A stretch of 19,812 nt of DNA from JBDLRH01 sp039800165 (lineage in GTDB: Bacteria > Pseudomonadota > Gammaproteobacteria > Burkholderiales > Burkholderiaceae_C). The stretch covers positions 1 to 19,812 of the forward strand of contig JBDLRH010000074.1 in the NCBI GenBank assembly GCA_039800165.1, given 5' to 3'. Position numbers and translations under genes: made by a program. The number at the start of each line of letters is the position of its first letter. Position 1 is the first letter of the stretch. The notes below the pieces were generated by a model. It had not been told where the DNA came from and did no database searches. It was given only the letters and a program-made list of their open reading frames with translations. Below are positions 7,048-13,855 of the stretch, one piece after another.

Positions 7048-7665
7048 ATGCACAGCGCTACCTCACTGCCCCGGCGGTCCGCACCGGCGTTCTCGCTGTG
7101 CGTGTATTGCGGCTCACGCTTCGGGGCGCACCCGGCTTACGCCGCAGCGGCCGAAGCGGTGGGCCGGTGGATCGGACAGCATGGCGGGCAGCTGGTCTAC
7201 GGCGGTGGCAACAACGGGCTGATGGGTCGGGTCGCCGACGCCACACTCGCCGCGGGCGGCCAGGTCATCGGCGTCATTCCACGGGCGCTGATGGAGCGCG
7301 AATGGGCCAAGACCGACTGCACCGAGCTGCATGTGGTGGAGACGATGCACGACCGCAAGCGCATGATGGCCGAACGCGCCGATGCGTTCGTCGCGCTGCC
7401 TGGAGGCATCGGCACCCTGGAAGAGCTGTTCGAGATGTGGGCGTGGCGCCAGCTCGGCTATCACGACAAGCCGATCGGTCTGCTGGATGCCGAAGGCTAC
7501 TGGCAGCCCTTGTGGCAGCTGATGCAGCACACGTTGCAGCAGGGCTTTGTCGCTGCGCCGCAGCTGGGTCTGGCGCACATCGATGAAGACGCCGACGCGC
7601 TGCTGCGCCGTCTGGTGCAGCAAGCGGGGCTTGCAGCGAACCGGGTCGACCTCGGAACGATCTGA
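7048..7665 (+). CDS. LOG family (TIGR00730) nucleoside 5'-monophosphate phosphoribohydrolase
   Basis: 205 residues. Diagnostic motifs of the LOG/lysine-decarboxylase-like fold are present: SLCVYCGSR (16-24), YGGGNNGLMG (51-60), the substrate-loop sequence HDRKRMM (101-107) and PGGIGTLEE (118-126), whose Glu/Thr region is catalytic in the family. Characterised members cleave N6-substituted AMP (cytokinin monophosphates) or AMP to the free base and ribose 5-phosphate; bacterial members were often misnamed lysine decarboxylases. The substrate cannot be read from sequence. The ATG is 4 bases after the RDD stop with no evident Shine-Dalgarno, suggesting translational coupling. It ends convergently to glnB, and its stop codon lies inside a shared 9-bp hairpin. 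Confidence 0.9.
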   Translation: MHSATSLPRRSAPAFSLCVYCGSRFGAHPAYAAAAEAVGRWIGQHGGQLVYGGGNNGLMGRVADATLAAGGQVIGVIPRALMEREWAKTDCTELHVVETMHDRKRMMAERADAFVALPGGIGTLEELFEMWAWRQLGYHDKPIGLLDAEGYWQPLWQLMQHTLQQGFVAAPQLGLAHIDEDADALLRRLVQQAGLAANRVDLGTI

Positions 7666-7681
7666 GGCACGCGCCTCAGAT
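7660..7681. terminator. Perfect 9-bp stem-loop shared by two convergent genes, containing both stop codons
   Basis: ATCTGAGGC (7660-7668) and GCCTCAGAT (7673-7681) are perfect reverse complements around the 4-base loop ACGC. The TGA of the LOG gene (7663-7665) and the TGA of glnB (7678-7676 on the minus strand) are mirror images inside the arms. No T-run follows on either side, so termination would be by an atypical intrinsic mechanism, or the hairpin serves as a 3' end stabiliser. Confidence 0.55.
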
Positions 7682-8014
7682 GGCGCTGTCGTCCGTCTCT
7701 CCGGTGCGGATGCGCACCACCTGCTCCACCGAAGTCACGAAGATCTTTCCGTCGCCGATCTTGCCGGTGCGCGCGGCGCGCACGATCGCGTCCATGCAGC
7801 GCTCCACATCGTCGTCCTTCACGACCACCTCGACCTTGACCTTGGGCAGGAAGTCCACCACATACTCGGCGCCGCGGTACAGCTCGGTGTGCCCTTTCTG
7901 GCGACCGAACCCCTTGACCTCGGTCACCGTCAGGCCGGTGACGCCGCAATCGGCCAGCGCCTCGCGCACTTCCTCGAGCTTGAAGGGTTTGACGACGGCG
8001 GTGATCTGTTTCAT
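7676..8014 (-). CDS. glnB: PII nitrogen regulatory protein
   Basis: 112 residues, the exact canonical PII length, from ATG 8014-8012. An AAGG lies about 6 bases upstream on the minus strand; the frame is open 30 codons further, but that part is not PII. The N-terminus MKQITAVVKPFKLEEVREAL is standard. The T-loop contains Y51 in YRGAEYVVDF, the uridylylation site, and the B-loop reads ARTGKIGDGKIFV (81-93). The homotrimer senses 2-oxoglutarate and ATP/ADP and controls glutamine synthetase adenylylation, NtrB and other targets in the cytoplasm. GlnB rather than GlnK is favoured because it sits behind nadE and no amtB is present. It is 53 bases after nadE on the same strand, so probably co-transcribed. 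Confidence 0.95.
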   Translation of the reverse strand: MKQITAVVKPFKLEEVREALADCGVTGLTVTEVKGFGRQKGHTELYRGAEYVVDFLPKVKVEVVVKDDDVERCMDAIVRAARTGKIGDGKIFVTSVEQVVRIRTGETDDSAI

Positions 8015-8039
8015 GGCGGGCCTTGGCAGAGGGTGGCGA

Positions 8040-8055
8040 GACGGCCGAAGCCGTC
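8040..8055 (-). other. 6-bp stem with UUCG tetraloop in the nadE-glnB gap
   Basis: On the minus strand GACGGC, TTCG and GCCGTC (8055-8040) form a perfect 6-bp stem closed by C(UUCG)G, an unusually stable tetraloop. No U-tract follows, so it is not a standard terminator. It lies between the nadE stop and the glnB Shine-Dalgarno and could be a processing or pausing element. Confidence 0.6.
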
Positions 8056-8067
8056 GCGCCCGGTGGG

Positions 8068-9738
8068 TCAAGCGCGGAACTTGCTGGTAATAGGATAGCG
8101 CCAATCCTTGCCGAAGCTGCGGTGGGTGACCCGAATGCCCACCGGCGCCTGGCGACGCTTGTACTCATTGATCTTGACCAGCCGCGTCACCCGCTCGACG
8201 TCGGCCCGGTCAAAGCCGGCCTGCACGATCGCCTCCAGCGACTCGTCGTTTTCCATATAGCGCTCCAGGATGGCGTCCAGCACCTCGTACGGCGGCAGGC
8301 TGTCCTGGTCCTTCTGGTCGGGCCGCAGCTCGGCGCTCGGCGGCCGGGTGATGATGCGCTCGGGGATGGGGTTGGCGCCGGTGCCGTAGGGGTCATGGGC
8401 GTTGCGCCAGCGGGCCAGGCGAAACACCATGGTCTTGAGCACGTCCTTGATGACGGCAAAGCCGCCGGCCATGTCGCCATACAGCGTGCAGTAGCCGGTG
8501 GCCATCTCGCTCTTGTTGCCGGTGGTCAGCACGATGCTGCCGAACTTGTTGGACAGCGCCATCAGCAGCGTGCCGCGAATGCGCGCCTGCAGGTTTTCCT
8601 CGGCGGTGTCTTCCTTCATCCCCGCGAATTCATCGGCCAGCGCGGCCTTGAACGCCTCGAACTGCGGCACGATGGAAATCTCGTCGTAGCGCACGCCCAG
8701 CCGCGCCGCCATGTCGCGCGCGTCGATCCACGAGATGTCTGCGGTGTAGGGCGAGGGCATCATCACCGCGCGCACCCGGTCACGGCCCAGCGCATCGACC
8801 GCCACCGCCAGCACCAGCGCCGAATCGATGCCGCCCGACAGGCCGATGATCGCGCCCGGAAACCCGTTCTTGCCGATGTAGTCACGCACGCCCAGCACCA
8901 GTGCGTCCCACAGCTCGGCGTCGTTATTGCCAGCGGAGGCAACCGGACCGTGCAGCGCCACTGCGCTGCCCGCGCCTGCAGGCTGCACCGTCAGTGCAAA
9001 CAGGTCTTCGCGAAAGGACGCGGCCCGGCCCGCCAGCGTGCCGTCGGCCTGCAGCGCAAACGACCGGCCCTCGAACACCACTTCGTCCTGACCGCCCACC
9101 AGATGCGCGTAGATCAGCGGCAGCGCACAGTCGCGCGAACGCTGCGCCATGGTGGATTCGCGCTCGTCACCCTTGCCCACATGGAACGGGGACGCATTGA
9201 TCACCGCAAGCAGCTCGGCACCCTGGGCCTTGGCGTCGCGTGCGGGTGCATCAAACCACGCGTCTTCGCAGATCAGCAGCCCGATGCGCACCCCTTCGCA
9301 TTCAAAGACACAGCTGCCCTGCCCCGGCGTGAAATAGCGCCGCTCGTCGAACACCTGGTAGTTGGGCAGCTCGCGCTTGGCGTAGGTGGCCAGCACCTTC
9401 CCGCCCCTGAGCACGCTGGCTGCGTTGTAGCGCTGCGGTACGGCCACGCTGCGGGTGCGTGCATCGCCGCCGCTGGGGTGACCGACGACCACCGTCATGT
9501 CGGCAAGCCCCGCAAGTTCGCGGGCCACCCCGTTCACGGCATCATCGCAGGCGGCGATGAATGACGGACGCAGGAACAGGTCCTCGGCGGCGTAGCCGCA
9601 GATCGACAGTTCGGGGGTGAGCAGCAGGCGCGCGCCCTGGGCATGCGCCGAGCGCGCGGCCTCGACGATCCTGCGCGCGTTGCCCGTCATGTCGCCCACG
9701 ACGAAATTGAGCTGGGCGACACAAATTTTCAGAGGCAT
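8068..9738 (-). CDS. nadE: Glutamine-dependent NAD+ synthetase
   Basis: 556 residues, the two-domain form. The N-terminal nitrilase-fold glutaminase has the E43 (TPELS), K121 (KRELPNY) and C157 (LICEDAW) triad, which releases ammonia from glutamine. The C-terminal synthetase (about 275-556) has the P-loop SGGIDSA at 301-307, TTGNKSEMATGYCTLYGDMAGG, and the usual C-terminal KRRQAPVGIRVTHRSFGKDWRYPI. It makes NAD+ from nicotinic acid adenine dinucleotide, ATP and glutamine in the cytoplasm. The start ATG 9738-9736 gives the expected N-terminus MPLKICVAQLNFVVGDM, but there is no purine-rich Shine-Dalgarno, and the codon overlaps the ATG of the divergent gene in CATG. A -10-like CATAAT (9770-9765, minus) lies within that divergent gene. 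glnB follows. Confidence 0.97.
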   Translation of the reverse strand: MPLKICVAQLNFVVGDMTGNARRIVEAARSAHAQGARLLLTPELSICGYAAEDLFLRPSFIAACDDAVNGVARELAGLADMTVVVGHPSGGDARTRSVAVPQRYNAASVLRGGKVLATYAKRELPNYQVFDERRYFTPGQGSCVFECEGVRIGLLICEDAWFDAPARDAKAQGAELLAVINASPFHVGKGDERESTMAQRSRDCALPLIYAHLVGGQDEVVFEGRSFALQADGTLAGRAASFREDLFALTVQPAGAGSAVALHGPVASAGNNDAELWDALVLGVRDYIGKNGFPGAIIGLSGGIDSALVLAVAVDALGRDRVRAVMMPSPYTADISWIDARDMAARLGVRYDEISIVPQFEAFKAALADEFAGMKEDTAEENLQARIRGTLLMALSNKFGSIVLTTGNKSEMATGYCTLYGDMAGGFAVIKDVLKTMVFRLARWRNAHDPYGTGANPIPERIITRPPSAELRPDQKDQDSLPPYEVLDAILERYMENDESLEAIVQAGFDRADVERVTRLVKINEYKRRQAPVGIRVTHRSFGKDWRYPITSKFRA

Positions 9739-10909
9739 GACAAGGGTGCGAGGCGAAGCGTTTGATTATGTCACCCGTGTGCACGACACGCCGCTGGACG
9801 TGCCTGCATCCGAGTGGAATGCCCTGCTGGCCATGCAGCGCGCACCCACGCCCTTCATGCGCCACGAGTACCTGGCGGCCCTGCACACCTCGGGCAGCGC
9901 GGTCGAGCGCACCGGCTGGGCGCCGCATTTCGTCACCCTGTGGCACAACGACGCACTGCACGCGGCCTGCGCGCTGTACCACAAGACGCATTCCTACGGC
10001 GAATATGTGTTTGACTGGGCCTGGGCCAATGCCTATGAGCAGCACGGGCTGGCGTACTTCCCCAAGGGCACGCTGGCGGTGCCGTTCACGCCGGTGCCCG
10101 GCGCGCGACTGCTCGCCCGCGACGCCGCAGCGCGCCGGGCGCTGGTGCGTGCCGTGCTGGCGCATGCGCAACAACAGGCGTGGTCATCGCTGCACATGCT
10201 GTTCGGAGCCGACGACGACATCGCCGCCTGCGAGGCCGAAGGCATGATGCTGCGCCACACGGTTCAGTTTCACTGGCAGGCCGGCGACCACCGGAGCTTC
10301 GATGACTTCCTGGCCAGTCTGAGCCAGGACAAGCGCAAGAAGATCCGCCAGGAGCGGCGCAAGGTCAGCGAGGCCGGTGTGCGCTTTCGCTGGGCGCGCG
10401 GGCGCGACATCACGCCAGCCGACTGGGACTTCTTCTACCGCTGCTACGAGCGCACCTACCTCGAGCACGGCAACGCGCCCTACCTCACCCGCGACTTCTT
10501 CGCCTGCATGGCGCGCGACCTGCCCGACGCCTGGCTGCTGTTCGTGGCCGAGCGCGACGGCCGCGCGATCGCCAGCAGCCTGATCGGGCTGTCCGCAGAC
10601 GGCCAGGTGGCCTACGGCCGCTACTGGGGAGCGCTGGAGCGGGTGGACTGCCTGCACTTCGAGGCGTGCTACTACCAGCCGCTGCAGTGGTGCATCGAGC
10701 ATGGCGTCAGCCGCTTCGAGGGCGGCGCGCAGGGAGAGCACAAGATGGCGCGGGCGCTGATGCCGGTGCGCACCACCAGCGCCCACTGGCTGGCGCACCC
10801 GGCGTTTGCCGACGCAGTGCAGCGCTTCTTGCAGCGCGAGGGGGCAGGCGTCGAGGGCTACCTCGAACACCTGCAGGACCGGTCGCCGTTCAGGCGTTCG
10901 CCTTCTTGA
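9737..10909 (+). CDS. FemAB-like / GNAT-fold protein (PF04339, formerly DUF482)
   Basis: 390 residues from ATG 9737. I recognise the family from the block KTHSYGEYVFDWAWANAYEQ, then LAYFPKGTLAVPFTPVPGARLL (about 83-126), LSQDKRKKIRQERRKV (central), YLTRDFFACMARDLPDAWLLFVAERDGR (GNAT-like strands) and the C-terminal FEGGAQGEHKMARALMPVRTTSAHWLAHPAF. The name peptidoglycan biosynthesis/recognition in databases comes from similarity to FemAB aminoacyl transferases; the actual acyl donor and acceptor are unknown. The frame is open 40 codons upstream, but that stretch is antisense to nadE. AGAGG lies only one base before the ATG, too close for a normal Shine-Dalgarno, so leaderless or later initiation is possible. 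The last 20 bases overlap the convergent ppa. Confidence 0.85.
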   Translation: MTRVRGEAFDYVTRVHDTPLDVPASEWNALLAMQRAPTPFMRHEYLAALHTSGSAVERTGWAPHFVTLWHNDALHAACALYHKTHSYGEYVFDWAWANAYEQHGLAYFPKGTLAVPFTPVPGARLLARDAAARRALVRAVLAHAQQQAWSSLHMLFGADDDIAACEAEGMMLRHTVQFHWQAGDHRSFDDFLASLSQDKRKKIRQERRKVSEAGVRFRWARGRDITPADWDFFYRCYERTYLEHGNAPYLTRDFFACMARDLPDAWLLFVAERDGRAIASSLIGLSADGQVAYGRYWGALERVDCLHFEACYYQPLQWCIEHGVSRFEGGAQGEHKMARALMPVRTTSAHWLAHPAFADAVQRFLQREGAGVEGYLEHLQDRSPFRRSPS

Positions 10910-11426
10910 AGTTGGCGATGCCGTCCAGGATTTCCTTCTTGGCGGCCTCGGGGCCTTCCCAGCCGAGGATCTTGACCCACTTGCCGGGCTCCAGGTCCTT
11001 GTAGTGCTCGAAGAAGTGCGCGATCGTCTTCAGGCGCAGCGGGTTCAGGTCTTCGGGCTTTTGCCACTGGGTGTAGATCGCCAGGATCTTGTCGACCGGC
11101 ACCGCCAGCACCTTGCCGTCTTCGCCGGCCTCGTCCTGCATCTTCAGGATGCCGATCGGGCGGCACGGCACCACCACGCCGGGAATCAGCGGCACCGGGG
11201 TGATGACCAGCACATCCACCGGGTCGCCGTCGCCGCTGATGGTCTGCGGCACGTAGCCGTAGTTGGTGGGGTAATGCATGGACGTGCTCATGAAGCGGTC
11301 CACGAAGATGGCGCCGGTTTCCTTGTCGACCTCGTATTTCACCGGGTCGGCGTTCATCGGGATTTCGATGATCACATTGAAGGCTTCGGGCGCGTTCTTG
11401 CCCGGCGAGACTTTGTCGAGTGCCAT
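10890..11426 (-). CDS. ppa: Soluble inorganic pyrophosphatase, family I
   Basis: 178 residues from ATG 11426-11424 (MALDKVSPGK), close to the 176 of the Escherichia coli enzyme. It hydrolyses pyrophosphate to two phosphates in the cytoplasm, pulling biosynthetic reactions forward. The active-site signature DGDPVDVL gives D66, D68 and D71; further metal ligands D98 and D103 (QDEAGEDGK), E21, K30 and Y56 are in place. The frame is open 66 codons further upstream, but that part is not homologous. No strong Shine-Dalgarno is visible. It is divergent from hppA, the membrane pyrophosphatase, and its final codons overlap the end of the convergent FemAB-like gene by 20 bases. Confidence 0.97.
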   Translation of the reverse strand: MALDKVSPGKNAPEAFNVIIEIPMNADPVKYEVDKETGAIFVDRFMSTSMHYPTNYGYVPQTISGDGDPVDVLVITPVPLIPGVVVPCRPIGILKMQDEAGEDGKVLAVPVDKILAIYTQWQKPEDLNPLRLKTIAHFFEHYKDLEPGKWVKILGWEGPEAAKKEILDGIANFKKANA

Positions 11427-11459
11427 GGTCTGCGGATGAAGAGTTGGGAAATCGGGGCG

Positions 11460-11484
11460 GCTGGTGCGCAAATGAGGCACCAGC
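11460..11484 (-). other. 8-bp stem-loop in the ppa 5' leader
   Basis: GCTGGTGC (11460-11467) and GCACCAGC (11477-11484) are perfect reverse complements around a 9-base loop. In the ppa transcript the hairpin would end about 34 bases before the start codon, with no following U-tract. Confidence 0.6.
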
Positions 11485-11533
11485 GAAGGCAAACAGTGCC
11501 GCCGGCGACAGCCGGCGCTCAGGATTAACCCTG

Positions 11534-11539
11534 ATTTTA
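11534..11539 (-). promoter_or_regulatory. Candidate -10 element for ppa
   Basis: TAAAAT on the minus strand matches 5 of 6 positions of TATAAT. No good -35 is found 16-18 bases upstream. It would give a leader of about 100 bases containing the dyads described for this region, and the dyad at 11519-11534 would sit at the start point like an operator. Confidence 0.25.
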
Positions 11540-11551
11540 CTTTCATCGGGC

Positions 11552-11579
11552 TTGCGAGCGGCGCTCCATCCGCTACATT
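11552..11579 (+). promoter_or_regulatory. Candidate promoter for hppA
   Basis: TTGCGA (11552-11557) and TACATT (11574-11579) are separated by 16 bases, each matching the sigma-70 consensus at 4 of 6 positions. The predicted start is near 11586, leaving a leader of about 100 bases. Confidence 0.25.
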
Positions 11580-11674
11580 CGCCGCGTTGGCCAATCGTCT
11601 CCGGTCGGAGCCACGAGGAAGCAACGCCCCGGGAGGTCATCCGGCGCGTTGATCTCCCCCGAGCTATAGACAAC

Positions 11675-11680
11675 AAGGAG
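11675..11680 (+). promoter_or_regulatory. Strong Shine-Dalgarno of hppA
   Basis: AAGGAG lies 8 bases before ATG 11689. It is the clearest ribosome binding site in the window and fixes the hppA start. Confidence 0.9.
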
Positions 11681-11688
11681 ACTCTTCG

Positions 11689-13743
11689 ATGACTGGCAAC
11701 TCGGCGCTGATTCTGGCGCTCGTCTGTGGCCTGATTGCCGTGGCATACGGCTTCTGGGCCCGATCCTCCATCCTCTCGCTTGATGCCGGCAATGCCCGCA
11801 TGCAGGAGATTGCCGCGGCCATCCAGACCGGCGCGGCTGCCTACCTGGCGCGGCAGTACCGCACCATCGCCATCGTCGGCGTGGTGCTGACCGTGCTGAT
11901 TGCGGTGTTCCTGGACCTCAACACCGCGCTGGGCTTCGTGGTCGGCGCGGTGCTGTCCGGCGCCTGCGGCTTCATCGGCATGAATGTGTCGGTGCGGGCC
12001 AACGTGCGCACGGCGCAGGCGGCCACCCAGGGCATCGGCCCGGCGCTGGACGTGGCCTTCAAGGGCGGCGCCATCACCGGCATGCTGGTGGTGGGCCTGG
12101 GCCTGCTGGGCGTGACGCTGTTCTACTGGTACCTGGGCGGTGCTGCAGCCGACGCCAAGGCGCTCACGCCGCTGATCGGCCTGGCCTTCGGCTCCTCGCT
12201 GATCTCGATCTTTGCGCGCCTTGGCGGCGGCATCTTCACCAAGGGCGCTGACGTCGGCGCCGACCTGGTGGGCAAGGTCGAGGCCGGCATCCCCGAAGAC
12301 GATCCGCGCAACCCGGCGGTGATCGCCGACAACGTGGGCGACAACGTCGGCGACTGCGCCGGCATGGCGGCCGACCTGTTCGAGACCTACGCGGTCACGC
12401 TGATCGCCACCATGGTGCTCGGTGGCCTGATGGTGGCCGGCAGCGGCGCCAACGCGGTGCTGTATCCGCTGGCCCTGGGCGCGGTGTCCATCATCGCTTC
12501 GATCATCGGCTGCTTCTTCGTGAAGGCCAAGCCCGGCATGAAGAACGTGATGCCTGCGCTGTACAAGGGCCTGATCGTCGCTGGCGTGCTGAGCCTGGTG
12601 GCCTTCTTCTTTGTCACGCAGATGCTGTTCCCCAACGGCCTGAAGGTGCAGGGAACGTCCTACAGCATGATGGCGCTGTTCGGCACCTGCGTGGTCGGCC
12701 TGCTGCTGACCGCCGGCATGGTGTGGATCACCGAGTACTACACCGGCACCGACTACCCGCCGGTCAAGCATGTGGCCCAGGCCTCCACCACCGGTCACGC
12801 CACCAACATCATCGCCGGCATCGGCGTAAGCATGAAGTCGACCGCCTGGCCGGTGCTGATGGTCTGCGTGGCCATTGTCGCGAGCTACAGCATGGCCGGA
12901 CTGTACGGGGTGGCCATCGCCGCCACCTCCATGCTGAGCATGGCCGGCATCGTGGTGGCGCTCGACGCCTACGGCCCGATCACCGACAACGCCGGCGGCA
13001 TCGCCGAGATGGCCGAACTGCCCAGCAGCGTGCGTGACGTGACCGACCCGCTCGATGCAGTGGGCAACACCACCAAGGCCGTCACCAAGGGCTACGCGAT
13101 CGGCTCGGCCGGCCTCGCCGCGCTGGTGCTGTTTGCCGACTACACCCACAAGCTCGAGAGCTACGGCAAGAAGATCAGCTTCGACCTGTCTGACCCGATG
13201 GTGATCGTGGGCCTGTTCATTGGCGGCCTGATCCCCTACCTGTTCGGTGCCATGGCCATGGAGGCGGTGGGGCGCTCCGCCGGCGCGGTGGTCGAGGAAG
13301 TGCGCCGCCAGTTCCGCGAGATCAAGGGCATCATGGAAGGCACCGCCAAGCCGGAATACGGGCGCGCGGTGGACATGCTGACCACGGCGGCGATCAAGGA
13401 AATGATGATTCCGTCGCTGCTGCCGGTGGTGGTGCCGATCCTGGTCGGCCTGATCCTCGGGCCGCAGGCGCTGGGCGGATTGCTGATGGGCACCATCGTC
13501 ACCGGTCTGTTCGTGGCGATTTCCATGTGCACCGGCGGTGGCGCATGGGACAACGCCAAGAAGTACATCGAAGACGGCCACCACGGCGGCAAGGGAAGCG
13601 ATGCACACAAGGCGGCCGTCACCGGCGACACGGTGGGCGACCCGTACAAGGACACCGCCGGCCCCGCAGTCAACCCGCTGATCAAGATCATCAACATCGT
13701 GGCGCTGCTGATCGTGCCGCTGGTGGTGAAGTTCCACAGCTGA
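11689..13743 (+). CDS. hppA: Proton-translocating membrane pyrophosphatase, K+-independent type
   Basis: 684 residues with about 16 hydrophobic segments. The pyrophosphate-binding region is complete: GGGIFTKGADVGADLVGKVEAGI from about residue 179, then DDPRNPAVIADNVGDNVGDCAG. A second acidic site is ALDAYGPITDNAGGIAEM, and a third is near the C-terminus (GDTVGDPYKDTAGPAVNPLIK). The stretch GNTTKAVTKG has Lys at position 463, where K+-dependent enzymes have Ala, so a K+-independent H+ pump is predicted by family rule. It hydrolyses PPi in the cytoplasm and pumps protons across the inner membrane, saving energy under ATP limitation. It has its own Shine-Dalgarno and ends in a strong terminator, so it is probably monocistronic. 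The soluble ppa lies divergent next door. Confidence 0.97.
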   Translation: MTGNSALILALVCGLIAVAYGFWARSSILSLDAGNARMQEIAAAIQTGAAAYLARQYRTIAIVGVVLTVLIAVFLDLNTALGFVVGAVLSGACGFIGMNVSVRANVRTAQAATQGIGPALDVAFKGGAITGMLVVGLGLLGVTLFYWYLGGAAADAKALTPLIGLAFGSSLISIFARLGGGIFTKGADVGADLVGKVEAGIPEDDPRNPAVIADNVGDNVGDCAGMAADLFETYAVTLIATMVLGGLMVAGSGANAVLYPLALGAVSIIASIIGCFFVKAKPGMKNVMPALYKGLIVAGVLSLVAFFFVTQMLFPNGLKVQGTSYSMMALFGTCVVGLLLTAGMVWITEYYTGTDYPPVKHVAQASTTGHATNIIAGIGVSMKSTAWPVLMVCVAIVASYSMAGLYGVAIAATSMLSMAGIVVALDAYGPITDNAGGIAEMAELPSSVRDVTDPLDAVGNTTKAVTKGYAIGSAGLAALVLFADYTHKLESYGKKISFDLSDPMVIVGLFIGGLIPYLFGAMAMEAVGRSAGAVVEEVRRQFREIKGIMEGTAKPEYGRAVDMLTTAAIKEMMIPSLLPVVVPILVGLILGPQALGGLLMGTIVTGLFVAISMCTGGGAWDNAKKYIEDGHHGGKGSDAHKAAVTGDTVGDPYKDTAGPAVNPLIKIINIVALLIVPLVVKFHS

Positions 13744-13775
13744 GGCGGATGCCGACACCCGCGCTGACAGCGCTC

Positions 13776-13800
13776 AAGGCCCGCTTCGGCGGGCCTTTTT
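13776..13800 (+). terminator. Rho-independent terminator of hppA
   Basis: GGCCCGC (13778-13784), loop TTCG, GCGGGCC (13789-13795) and five Ts (13796-13800). AA at 13776-13777 can pair with the first Ts, giving up to 9 bp. The C(UUCG)G tetraloop adds stability. It begins 32 bases after the hppA stop. Confidence 0.95.
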
Positions 13801-13840
13801 CATGCGCCGCCGAGGCCCTGCAAGGCCGGCGCTGACGCGG

Positions 13841-13855
13841 CACAATGCGGCCATG
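13841..13855 (+). promoter_or_regulatory. -10-like element placing the transcript start at the PF10118 gene's ATG
   Basis: CACAAT (13841-13846) ends 6 bases before ATG 13853, so transcription would begin at or next to the start codon (leaderless). A weak -35-like CTGCAA (13818-13823) is 17 bases upstream. There is no Shine-Dalgarno, and the hppA terminator separates the gene from upstream transcription. Confidence 0.4.

Larger units (their letters stand above)
11427..11688. other. ppa-hppA divergent intergenic region with several dyads
   Basis: 262 bases. It contains a perfect 8-bp inverted repeat GCTGGTGC/GCACCAGC (11460-11467 and 11477-11484, 9-base loop); GCCGGC-GACA-GCCGGC (11501-11516); and a 5-bp dyad TCAGG/CCTGA (11519-11523 and 11530-11534) that abuts a minus-strand -10-like TAAAAT (11539-11534). 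All three fall in or next to the predicted ppa leader. On the plus strand a candidate hppA promoter and a strong Shine-Dalgarno are listed separately. Confidence 0.6.

Noticed and set aside
5247..7049. A 600-codon minus-strand frame opposite the DUF3619/DUF3106/RDD genes
   Set aside because: Arg/Ala/Gly-rich with no recognisable motif; the plus-strand genes have clear family signatures, membrane spans and tight spacing.
10858..13758. A 966-codon open frame on the minus strand opposite hppA
   Set aside because: It is His/Asp/Gly/Arg-rich low-quality sequence lying antisense to a textbook hppA and running into ppa in another frame. It arises from GC-rich codon bias.
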